A stretch of DNA of 64,000 nucleotides from the NCBI GenBank assembly GCA_022495005.1, contig JAGYXB010000372.1:620001-684000 (forward strand), read 5' to 3'. The notes under the pieces were generated by a model. The model did not search any database. It had not been told where the DNA came from and was given only the letters and a program-made list of their open reading frames with translations. This DNA is from Rhyacophila brunnea. Its lineage: Eukaryota > Arthropoda > Insecta > Trichoptera > Rhyacophilidae. The translations under genes and the position numbers were made by a program. Below are positions 22,103-34,000 of this stretch, piece after piece; position 1 is the first letter of the stretch; every line of letters starts with the position of its first letter.

Positions 22103-22809
22103 CTGTTTCCTATGTTCATTGATTAAGTTTTGAATCCAATTTTTAAAAAATCCACAAACAGACCATTCCGTTTCGAAAGAAACAACTCTGCAGTCTTCGT
22201 AGTTCATTGCTGTTATTTTATCTAAAGAGTTTTTTTTTATAATCCGGGAACGCTGGGTTCGTTTTCAGGCGAAGTAGCAATATTATGTATGTGGTTTTGT
22301 TAAATCCTGGGTATTTGTGATTGTTTCACTTCCATTTATTACCACACTTCTATAATCAAGCCTCATGACATGTTGTAGTGTTAAAAAATGTATAAAAAAA
22401 AAAAAAATGATGCCTTGTTTAAATTGTCAATAAAAAATCAGAAATACGTCTAGAGGAGCGGTTATAAACGATAGAAGAGTAATAATTGGAATACAAGGTA
22501 ATGACAAAGTGTTATTTCATATTTTTAAGAAGAAAATAATAAATATATAGTGGACCCTTGTTATATTCAAGTATGCCTACCAGTAGTGAATGGTATAGAT
22601 TTAAGAATAATTTGTATCGATTACGGCTTTATATGAATTAAAAAAAAAACTAACCAACGCCACAGTATGTAATATGTATTCATAATCCAACGAAATAGAC
22701 TGAAAAAGTGTGCATAATTTTTGTATATAACCTAAACGTCATAAAATATTACGGGTTGGTTAGGCAAGGTTTAATTCAATTTAAAAAAAACTAAGCAGCA
22801 CTATCTGCA

Positions 22810-22925
22810 AATAATTGTATTCTAAGTTCATCGAAAACAAATAATTGTGACTGTAAAAGTTTAGTGTGCACTATTTATGTCGAATCTTAACAGCCCACCT
22901 CCATCCTTCGCAACTGATGCCTACA
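22810..22925. repeat. Family R7 partial copy
   Basis: AGTTTAGTGTGCAC...TTAACAGCCCACCTCCATCCTTC matches 46505-46600 and the reverse of 58965-59035. The open frame beginning at 22877 is an accident of this repeat. Confidence 0.55.
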
Positions 22926-23559
22926 CATATATATTCCGGGATATAGGAATCAGGCGATGGATGTTGAGAGAAGTTGGAGGTTTTGTGGCGGAATTCAAGT
23001 TTGAACGTGAGGGCTTTCATTCTTTTGGCCTAGTTACTTCGCGAGAAAAGAACGTCTTTCAGCTATCTTCGGACGCCCAGAGGATGCTTGCGGAGTAATA
23101 TCAACGCCATATAGTTGCAAGATTGTCTCGTCTTTTTTATTTATAATTTTCCTTACGTCAGTTTTTGTTTGGAATACTACCTACAGTCTGTATTCGATAA
23201 AGTCACGTCACATGGAAAGCATTGTGCCATCGCGTTCAACTGTTGCAAGTTTTCAATGAGAGGTAACGAGGTGGATGCTGAAGTGGGCTGGGGGGGGGGA
23301 CGGCACGCCACCTTATAGAAGACAGACTCTGGCTTCTATTTAGTTTTTAATCCTTATGTTAACTTAAACCGTTGAATTCTTACATATCAAGGTAATTTGT
23401 CCTCCTTGTAAGTAAAAATGTTTGTTTAAATACAGATAGTACATTTGTTCCATTTCTTTTATTTTGTTAACTGTCAATTCATGGTGGAACTGCATTGTAT
23501 TGTTATTTTTATTAAATAAAAATAACAATACATTTGTTCCGTCAATTCTGTTTTTTTTT

Positions 23560-23784
23560 TAACCATGTCCGAACTTATATTATTATGGGCCTCCACAGAG
23601 TAGATGTTTGTATTAACAGATTTTGTTTTTTAAGAGAAATGGATGTCAGCCATTTGCTCAACCTATTACGTCCATACCCTGACTCAACACAAATTGCAAA
23701 ACATTATGTGTACTTGCCAGACCCAGGATTTGAACCTGGGACCCACGGCGTTATAGTCCAACGATTAAGCCGCGCGGCCACCCC
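23560..23784 (-). repeat. tRNA-derived SINE
   Basis: On the minus strand it begins GGCCGCGCGGCTTAATCG (A box), then GGTTCAAATCC (B box) inside a perfect T arm (CCAGG/CCTGG), then a non-tRNA body ending at ATGGGCCTCC...GACATGGT. The copy at 45792-46012 matches along its length. The 146-codon frame over it is not a gene. Confidence 0.75.
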
Positions 23785-24109
23785 TTTATTAATAATTAAT
23801 AACGGTTTTAATAATTTTGACATCGTGTATCTCAATTTGAAGGCTATTGAATTTCTTTTTATGCACAGACATTTACATTACCTACATAATATCACAGTAG
23901 GCAGTCTAAGTTTACTCTCGATTTTGCAAATCTTCAAACAGCAGATAATTATTCCTGAGAAACGTTCCTTGTAGTTTTTCTATTGTGTGTGCAGATCACT
24001 GTGACGTCCCAAGAAAAAAGGCCGCCCCTGGGCAGGGCCATTGTCCCGCCCCAATTTTCTATACAATATTTTTTAGCATCCGTGCTCGTGTAATTTTTAG
24101 TCACCAGGG

Positions 24110-24366
24110 ACGTCGAAAGGCAACGGAAGTAAACTAGATATCGCGAACCCGACGAAAAATACAGTCATGTTAAACCTTATATGTTAATACGTTTTGTTTC
24201 TAACAAGTGAACTCAATTTTTTAAAGGAAAGATATTTTCGTTATTAAGTAAGTTTTGGTAGCTATTTCCATATATACCAAATGATTCTCCTCGATGTGGC
24301 GCCCTTCGAGTAACTGCCGCCCCCAAGCGACGCTCAATCTACCTACCCCCACGGGACGTTGCTGGA
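24110..24366 (+). repeat. Family R6 copy
   Basis: It matches the reverse of 38868-39135 closely (GTAACTGCCGCCCCCAAGCG, ACGCTCAATCT.CCTACCCCC). A third copy is at 36866-37240. The family carries the GACGTCN(C/T)TGGTGAC-like word seen at its other end. No coding frame. Confidence 0.6.
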
Positions 24367-26111
24367 AGATCCTCAACGCATCTGAGCAGTGACGTAACTA
24401 GGGTTGGTGTCACCCGGTGCGGTAAACTTACATCCCCCCTCCACAAACATAAATACAATTTTTCATTAAAACCTATATTTTTTCATAATTAAATAAAAAA
24501 TAAGAAATAAAGAAATATTCGTTAATAAAATATAGTACCTAATTACTTAACTAGCAGAAGTTTTTTCTTTATTTTATATTAAATCTTTATGCCTATTTGT
24601 TATACGTATCTAATTTTCGTATACTTTGGCAAGCGATAGAATGGTACGGATAAACTGATCTCGCTTGACGTAAAATTTCACTTGCGTCCTCGCGTTAATC
24701 GCACTTGACCTTCGCCTTCCGAGTAATGAGTCGAAGAATAATTATTGTGCATTGTGATTGCAAAACTAAATTCTGGCGAAGGAAACTTTTACAATATTTT
24801 TGTTTGAGGACTGTGCGGAGGATAAAAACATGTGTGCGGAGACATTTTGGTAAATGTACCTTACATGGAACATTGTTACTGACCGCCGAGTTTGCACGCT
24901 TTTGTTGGCTAGCCACTTCTCACATCCCTCCTCATTTTGATCATCAGAAATTTTTGTTTCATAGAATTTTTTTATATCACATTGCCGGCTTCACAGTTAT
25001 TAGTCAATTTTTAAAGAATTATAATATTCTTATAATGTTAAACAATCGACGACTTCACATTTTGATTCTTAATAATTACCAGCCCATAAGATGACTAATG
25101 ATGAAGGAACTGAAATACCTAATGGGTGTGAAGAAACAGGCAACCGATCCGGGTTTTAGAATAATAGGTATGGAATGTTGGATAAACTTAACGTGTTAAG
25201 AATACGTTTGTCTTTCGTTCTGGCAGCTGCATTTGGTTTATGCGCCTACGCTCATTCAAGATTAGTGTATTTGAAGATTGCAATGCGCTATTGGATGTCT
25301 ATAATGTGTGACAACATATTATTATCTATTAAACTTCGTAAACATTAATAGTATGTGTTTATTACAAGGTTTTTCTTAGCTCGTATTCTTGTTTGTCCAG
25401 TGGTTCTTTGTCCGGTATAAATCTTGCAATCGATTTTTAACTAACTTCCTGACTCTTATGTCATGCCTAGACATTTGAAACTTTTAGAATAATTATCAGA
25501 ACACGATACCAATGCATTTTTTTTTTAAATACTTTTAGCCATCTTTAAGTAGAATTGAATTAATTTTCAGTTAATTCTGTTTTGTATGAAAAGTTATTTC
25601 GATACCATTATTGGTTGCTAGGGGTCTGGGGTTATGGAAATCAATATGACATGTCAAAATGACATTTCAGTATTATTTCTATCAAATATAAATTTGTTTG
25701 ATCGTTTAAGCTAGTCAAGTCAAGTTTATACGGTTCACCAGAAAATTTAAAAACATATGTATATAAAAAGTTATTTTTATCTTGTAATTATTATTTTTGA
25801 TTCATACATTCTAAAGAGTAGGTAATCTTTTACTCACTTTTAGCATATTTCACTAAGAAAATAAATAATTAAAAATCAAATGATATTCATTTTAGGGGAC
25901 TTTGCAACTTATCTATACATTATTTTAGGGGGTTCTGAAACTCACATTCTATAGCAATGCATGAAGATATCGCCAAAAAGGCGTCTCGTGTCTATATTTA
26001 TTGGAGACAAAATAAATGTGGATGGTAGGTACCTACAAGTAAAAAATGCATTAACGCAAGTATTCAAAAAATAGTCAAAGAACCTAACCAAAATTAGGTA
26101 TCAATAAACTG
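24367..26111. other. Intergenic, mostly repeats, no supported gene
   Basis: 24385-24440 carries a TGACGTAACTAGGG... and CACCCGGTGCGG string typical of hAT-derived debris. 24695-25094 has overlapping open frames on both strands with no recognisable domain; I do not call a gene. 25371-25795 is a family R4 copy. 25800-26111 shows nothing. Confidence 0.45.
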
Positions 26112-26452
26112 AAGGCTATACTTCAGCTGGGGCACGGTCTAAAACGATGGTGACTACGCGACGCGAAGATTGTGCAAACGATGCGTGCAGAACAAAACAT
26201 AATTTGTCATAAAAATTCAACATGCGTCCATTTAATGTTATGTTTATCTATTAGTATTAATAATAATATATACATTGACATGTTTTATTTTACAAGTAAA
26301 TGGGTAACGTTTTTTAGTTATCTTTACACGATTTCAGAATTAAATCCGCCGACGCCTTCACAGCTCGACTTTCGCTCTCCGATTGGCAGCGAGTGAGAAA
26401 TTACGTCGCACCTATAGTTGAAAATTATTTGCCGTTTCACTGAAGTATGCTC
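26112..26452 (+). mobile_element. TTAA-flanked MITE, copy 2
   Basis: It starts GGCTATACTTCAGCTGGGGC and ends CTGAAGTATGCTC directly before TTAA (26453-26456). The two ends are near-mirror images. The left TTAA has decayed to CTGA. Confidence 0.75.
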
Positions 26453-26564
26453 TTAACAAATCATAATGTTTACAACATAAACTTTATTGAATATAGGTAC
26501 ATAATTTAAAAACACCTCGGACATATTAATTATACCTACCAAAAAAGAGTTCTTTTTTTAATAA

Positions 26565-26640
26565 AATACGTCCGACGGGACTCGAGCCCGTAACAACTGG
26601 ATTCGCGTCAGCGCGATTGGCTTATTTATACATTTCAGGG
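26565..26640 (-). repeat. tRNA-like SINE head
   Basis: The minus strand has a perfect T arm (ACGGG CTCGAGT CCCGT) and an A-box-like GCCAATCGCGCTGACGCG. No full cloverleaf is present, so I read it as a tRNA-derived repeat and not a tRNA gene. Confidence 0.45.
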
Positions 26641-26814
26641 GTATTTGCAAAACACACCCGACCATTTTAGCAGGTTTTGAAATTCACCCTAATATTTGAC
26701 GGTTTTGGCTTTTCTTAAAGCTCAATAATTATTGAATCTTTTGCTATCATATAGGTTATAAAAATAATAATTATCTATCTAAATATGTACGTACCTATAC
26801 AAAATTAATACTAT

Positions 26815-27760
26815 CGACTGTAGGTAGGTACGTGTAAGGTCAATTTGAATTTAAATTCTAATGGATTTAAGTTTAGTACTATTCCATTTGAGTCTTTTTT
26901 TGCGACTCGGGGTTCACCTTTCGGGCTAGGTGCCTGAAAATACCGAAAGGCGAAACCCGGGTCGCTAAAACGACTGAAATGGATTTGTACCAAAATTAAA
27001 TCTATTAGAATCTAACTCAAAATTGTTCAAAAACCGTTTATGGGGAATTTTAAAATAGGCGCTTCAATTATTTTTCTGTGAGATTGTTATAACATACTTA
27101 ATCTTTGTGCCTGTTTATCTCATATTTCTCACCACTCGAGAATGATATAATAAACGTCACCCAGAAGGCAAACCACCACCCATTATTTTTGGGTTACCTG
27201 GCTTCTTCGCACAATCTCCGTATACATACATGCAACCTGTCACACTGACAAGTAGTTATTATGTGCCGCGAGCTATACATTTTTAATTATGCATAATTTA
27301 GGGTATATTTAGGAGCTTTTATATTTGTATTTATTAATTATTCATAAGGTTATAGTAATACGACTGTAGGTAGGTAAAGGTCAATGGATTTAAGTTTAGG
27401 CGACTTTCACCTTTCAAAATACTCGCTAAAACGACTGAAATGGATTTGTACCAAAATTAAATCTATTAGAATCTAAGTTCAAAAACCGTTTACGCTTCAA
27501 TTATTTTTCTGTGAGATTGTTATAACACTTAATCTTTGTGCCTGTTTATCTCATATTTCTCACCACTCGAGAATGATATAATAAACGTCACCCAGAAGGC
27601 AAACCACCACCCATTATTTTTGGGTTACCTGGCTTCTTCGCACAATCTCCGTATACATACATGCAACCTGTCACACTGACAAGTAGTTATTATGTGCCGC
27701 GAGCTATACATTTTTAATTATGACTTTTATATTTGTATTTATTAAATTCATAAAAGAATA
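26815..27760. repeat. Tandem duplication, copies at 26815-27360 and 27361-27757
   Basis: Both copies begin CGACTGTAGGTAGGTA. From AATCTTTGTGCCTGTTTATC to GAGCTATACATTTTTAATTATG, about 200 bp, they are identical as far as I can read. The left half differs by a series of clean deletions in copy 2 and hardly any substitutions. Confidence 0.85.
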
Positions 27761-28052
27761 CGTAAAAGTTGTGTGGTTTTCACTGCCATTTATTTTATGC
27801 AAGTCTACATATAAATAACACAAAATTATAGGATTATCGGAATTTACGTAATCGCAATTCAGCTTTTTTTATTCGTTCGTTGATCAGTCAGAGCATCGAT
27901 GGATTAGACACTTTTGTAATGGAGCGCTATTAGAAACAAAAAACACATTTATTTTTAAAGTAAGACAACGCGTTAATGTCTATGGTCAATTTAGTCTATG
28001 GCAGCATGACACGCGGCAGTGTTGTGAAGGTATTGACAGATTTTTATGTAAA

Positions 28053-31000
28053 ATGTCACATAAAATGGAAGTAAAAACCGAAACAATCGATGAAATGTTG
28101 CCTGAAGACACGGCGGAGATAATCAGCGAAGGCACATGTCAGTGGATTGACCCAAATCACGTCAAGAGGGAAGGTCGATTTGACGTGTTAGTAAAACAGG
28201 AAAATGTCGAGGACGACAGCTATATTACCCACTTCAAAGAGGTATTCATAATTTTGTTGACAAATGCGAAGTCAATTTCTAAACTGAAGCACAACTATTC
28301 TAGAAGAAAGAACTATGGGAGGTCTTCTCCAGAGGTGGATTGGCTCTGACTGATAATAATGATGCTACTGTTAGGTTCAAGTCACCGCCATCTTTATATT
28401 AATAAAACCTGAGCATAACTTTTTGCACAAGCAACGATTGGTCCACTTTTCAGCTGTCAAAATCAGATCCTTGATTGCTTGACATATTGATTCGCCCTTT
28501 CTCGTTTCAAATTGAATTATAAAAAATTCTCAAATCAAATATTAAATATCAGTATTATTTATAAATGATATGCATTCCTTTTATTCATCAGCTGTCAAAG
28601 TCAGACTAGTCCTTCACACAAAAACCGGTGGTAATATCGATTTACAAAAAATATGTAACATTGATCTATGCATGACATCTGTAGAAGGTGTGTTAATGCT
28701 AGTGTATTATTTATCATGTAACTTATCTATTCAAATCAAACCATTACCTGTGTGAACATGACAGAGGCGTCATTATGATCACTCTATAGAACAATGACAG
28801 TTCATACATAAACAACAACGGAAGGGGCGGAAAAATTAGGACCAGTCATTGTGAATGTATCGGTTTTCTACTTTAGTAGGCAATGCTCTGACCATAATGG
28901 TGATACTGTTAGGTACATAATATATGCTTCAAGTGCAATAATCAATCAATGTGTGCTAATAGTGTGAAAAATAATCACAAAATTATGAGTAGCTTCAACA
29001 GAACCATGGTAAGGCGCATGTTTGACATCACGCGACAAGACTGATTACGGTGGCATCAAAAGTACGCAATGTTATGCCGTGTCCAGAAACTTGTACGTAT
29101 GCAGTTCACCGTATCACACTTCACCGTAAATGTTGTATCGAAAATAGGGATATGGCCGTCTATAAAAGACCGTCCAATCTCTTTAGGTCGAATAGTACCT
29201 ACTGTCATAAAATTCATGTCTAAATAAAATACAGTTCTTGTCAGTTTACACTTTGCAGAACGCCACCAGCAAACAAATTTTGAAAATCGGCTATTAAAAT
29301 TGAATTAATGTTCATATTGAATCTAATAAAATTATAGACCGCATAGTCTACGACCTATACGGCATAAGCCCCACATCGAGAAGCGGGCCCCTAAGGCTAG
29401 GATCTTAGGCGGCCCCCCTACCTATCGTTAAGGGTAAAGGCAGTTTAACGCTCTACAGTAGCGTTTTCCAAATGGTGTACGCGGTAAAATAAATGTGTAT
29501 ATTTAGGGCTTTAGTGTATATACATCCATTTGAATTATGGAGATATTGAGTATTGATACACAATTAAAGATTAAATCGTACAACCACATTATTCTAAATA
29601 ATAATATTATTGAAAGAAAATAGCGCCACATGCGACTTTTATTTTTACTAATAAAGCAAATTTTTTTATGTGTGTTTATCTCACTTATCTGGTTGACTCA
29701 CCTCGCCGGGCCCCTAGACTAGAGCCCTGTCACCCCCCCTCTTGTGGGGGCCATGCTATACGGTGATCTCTTTCTAATAATAAAGCTCACGGCGAACTGT
29801 GCTACTGTGAAATGTTTTACGTACTTACAATTTACATGTAACCATGTTGTGCAGCTAAACTGATAAAATGGCATTGGGTCGTAATGTCGTTCGGTGTGTA
29901 TACAATCACTTGCCGAATGCTGTCATATATTGACGGCCACTGATTGCAGAGGAATGAGCTGTATGAGAACTGTTATATATGATTAATTATGATGTTATTT
30001 TCAGGAGAGTGAGAACGTTTTGATCAATATAAAGACTGAGGATGATGGAGTCATCATCAAAGAAGAATTTGTTGACAATGCAAACCGCCAAATTCAAAAT
30101 GAGTCCCCTCTACCTGGCTGCTCTTATTCAAAATACAGGCCATTAGATCAGGTACGTTCAAAGCGGCTTAGAAGGGGCCCGGCGTGGCGGGTCGACATGT
30201 TAAGTGAGATTAAAACACACCACAATTTTCCTCTTATATTAAAATAATTACAAGGTAAAAATAACTTATATATACTACGTTTTTAAATTTTCTGTTGAAT
30301 CATATAAACTTGACAATTCTATGTATTAATAAATACTGTTTTTTGTACTTGATAGAAATAGGTACTGAATAAAAATGAAAGAATAATGAAATGTCATTTT
30401 AACATTTCATATTGATTTCCACAGTAACCCACGTATATATTAATAATTTAGTTGCTTGGACTATCCCCTTAGCAAGCAATAATACTCGTAGTATTTTACT
30501 TTTTTCAAATTTCTTCCGAAATAACTTTTCATACAAAACAGAATTACAACAGAATTAACTGAACATGAATTCAATTCTGCTTAAAGATAGCTAAAGTATT
30601 AAAAAAATGCATTGGCATCGTGTTCTGATATATTTTAAAAGTTTCAAATGTCTGGCTAAGTTAGTTAAAAATCGATTGCACGATTTGTACTGGATAAACA
30701 ATCACCGGACAAACAAGAATACGAGCTAAGAAAAACGTGGTAAAAAGCGATGCATATCATTTGGAGAGCACCACTGTATAACATTATACTGTCCTGAATC
30801 TCACCGATAGCTTAGGGGTCCCGCTTCAGGATATGGAGGACATGGTTTATTGGCTCTGGCTGATAATAATGATGATTCTGTTCTTCTTATTGTGCCATCC
30901 CCTAGCGGAGGTTGGCCACCATCAAGGCGATCTTAGATTTGTCGTCTTCTACCCGGAACAGATCAGTGGAGCTGCACTAGTACCAATCACGAAGGCTCTT

Positions 31001-34000
31001 AACCCACGAAATACGGCGCCGTCCTCTGCCACGCTTACCATTGATCTTTCCTTGAATGGCAAGTTGGGGAATGTTGTACTCTTGTCCTCTCATAATGTGG
31101 ACGAGCTATTGTAGTTTCCTGGTTTTGATACTATGTAGAACTGATCTGTTCTCTCCCATTCTGTTACATACTACATTGGAGATCTTGGCATTAAGTTCGA
31201 CAGTAAACTGACGTTTAGTGGTCATATATATATACCATCTGTAAAAAGGCGTTAAAGATGTTGGGTTTGTCTTGCGTACTTCCAGGGTCTTTTCGAATGT
31301 TAGGGTTCTAAAAATTCTCTATAACTCCTTAGTTAGAAGCAGACTTGAAAGTGGGTCTATCGTTTGGGCCCCGCATCAGTTAAAGTACGGCCTTATGGTG
31401 GAGAGAGTAGAAAAGAAATTTTTGAGACTCCTTTACTTTCGGCTGTATGGATATTATCCGTGGCTCTATCCGACTGACTTTCTCTTAGGTATGCTTACAT
31501 ACTGTAGCTTAAAATTTAGAAGGGATCTTTATTTAGCTACATATTTTTTCAGACCTATACGCGGCGTAAATTTGAACTCTGCCATTCTTGGTGGTGTTGG
31601 CTTGTGTGTCTCTGATAATTACCTTAGGAATCGAAGGCATCCGTTGTTTGTTCTCCCAAGGTGCAGAACTAACCTGCTATTAGTAATGCCAATTGGGAGG
31701 GCAATAACCGTGTTTAATGAAATCGCTTCGGACACTTATTTTATGTCATGTCGTGAACGCTTTAAATGTATAATTTGTTATGTTTATTAAATGTAAAGTA
31801 AATAAATTTGAATTTGAATTTGAAAAATTTGAATTGGTACATTGGAGGCCACTGATTGCAGAAGAAAGACATGTGTGAGGAGTGTTACATACTTTTAATA
31901 ATGATGTTATTTTCAGACGAGTGAGAACGTTCTGATCAATATAAAGTCTGAGAATGAGAATGAGGGAGTCGTCGTCAAAGAAGAATTTGATGACAATGGA
32001 ATCCGCCTAATTAAAAATGAATCTCCTATACCTGGCTGCTCTTATTCAAAATACCGGCCATTAGACCAGGTACGTTCAAGTATTATATAATTTGTTGTTT
32101 TTTTAAGCCCAATAGAACTTTAAATTGTAGATAGAAACGTTAACTTTGAAGCATTTCTTTTCAAAATTCGATAAGCATTTTATGTAAACACTAGTCGTTT
32201 AAATCGTTGTTATTATCTAAGGCGCCCGTAGTTTCATTGGTAAAACATGCTGGCGCGAATCCAGTAGATACAGGTTCAAATCACGTCATGTGTCGTATTT
32301 TTTCTACAAGAATGATTTTTTTCAAATGTGTATATGCATGAGATTTTTTTAAATTGTGTACATATATTCAGTATATAGAATGTTACATTCTAATATCTTA
32401 TGTCTGATCATTGCCGAGTCAAGTAGAAAGCCGAAACATTCACGACTGGTCCTACCTTTGCCGCCCGTCCCGTTGTTGTTTATGGATGACCTGTCATTGT
32501 TCTATTGAGTGCTCATACTGAAGCGTCTGTAGTGTTCACATAGGGAATGGATTGCTTTGGATAGATGAAATACATGATAAATAATACACTAGCATTAACA
32601 CACCTTCTACAAATGTAATGCATAGATTATTGCTACATATTTTTTAGAAATCGATTTTACCACCGGTTTTTGTGTGAAGGACTAGCCTGACTTATTCATG
32701 TTCAAACACGCGCGTCAATATCATTTTACTCCCTACTTCAATTATAGTTTGTCAATTTATGGCTACGGCCGTATGTTGTAGCTTAACCACTGGGGAATGA
32801 CAAAAGAAATGGCGTATTTCAAAAAAACACTACCTTATTCTTAGGTCAATAATTATTATAAAGCAATCATTATTCATAAGATGTTTATGACACTTGAATG
32901 GTCAAAGACATAGCTTATAATAAGTATCTTTAGAATCATCTTCAAATGTGTTAATCTTGCCGATTCTTTGAATAATAAAATGCCTAATTCTTATCAAATT
33001 TGGGATCACAGAAATTATCAATATAATTTTTTATCGTGAATATTTTACAAAAATTATCTCGTAATAAATAATACTAATGGTTTTATAAATGGGTTTAAAA
33101 ATTAATAAACGTAAAAAGTCTTAACACCACTGCACAGTTATGTACCGAAATATGACTATATTCTAAAACATTAGAGCGAGAGGTTTAAAAGAATACTATT
33201 TTATGTAACAAAAATACTTTATGCAGTCATCAAATGTTTAAAATAACTATAAAGGATAATAAGGCTTCAAAATTATATAAATAGATTATCTACAACGTTT
33301 AAGGAGTGTCCAGGATCATGGTTTGAAAATACAATAAAAACTCAATTTTGACCTTCGACGAGCATGTCCCCCCTTAAGAGCTAGTCGAATAATCTAGGTT
33401 ATCACAAGTTTTGTTTTTGTTTTGTTACGCCAAAGACTTATTTTTTCTAAGGCGCGTACATAAATACACACACCTTTTTTTTTTAATATTGTTGAATTTA
33501 ATATAACAACATTATTCTTATTGTAGATTTCTACCCAGCAATATTTCACTGTACGTCACAGAAAAACACCGGACATGGATACAAAAGATACAGCTGAATA
33601 TAAAACAGCACAAGCCACCGAGAACATAAAAAATATGACGATGCGGCACTTAGAGATAACTACGGATGAACTAATCGTCAAACAGGAAGTTCAGAAATTA
33701 TACTTGCCAATAGAGGTTCGAATTTTGTTGAGAAGAGTTACATATTTTCCACGTAACTTTATTTGCAATGATTGTTATGGAGTGTTTGAATCTGTAAATC
33801 ATCTAAATAGTCACTACATATCATGCATGAAGTCTCAGCAGTTATTTACAACTGCTGAAAAAATACATCAATGCGATGTGTGTTTTAAAAAGTTCTTAGC
33901 AAATAGTGACCTTAAAAGACATAAAATGACACACACTGTTGAAAACCCATACCAATGCGATTTGTGTTTTAAAAATTTTCAGGGAAGTGGTAATCTCAAA

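Noticed and set aside
22877..23098. 73-codon frame MSNLNSPPPSF...
   Set aside because: Its start lies in a family R7 repeat and no known domain is seen.
23290..23302. G-run (about 10 G) as a G-quadruplex candidate
   Set aside because: Single run without further G-tracts at suitable spacing.
24695..25094. Possible gene with frames on both strands (129 and 73 codons)
   Set aside because: No domain, no splice context, and biased toward Arg/Leu/Phe as expected from non-coding sequence.
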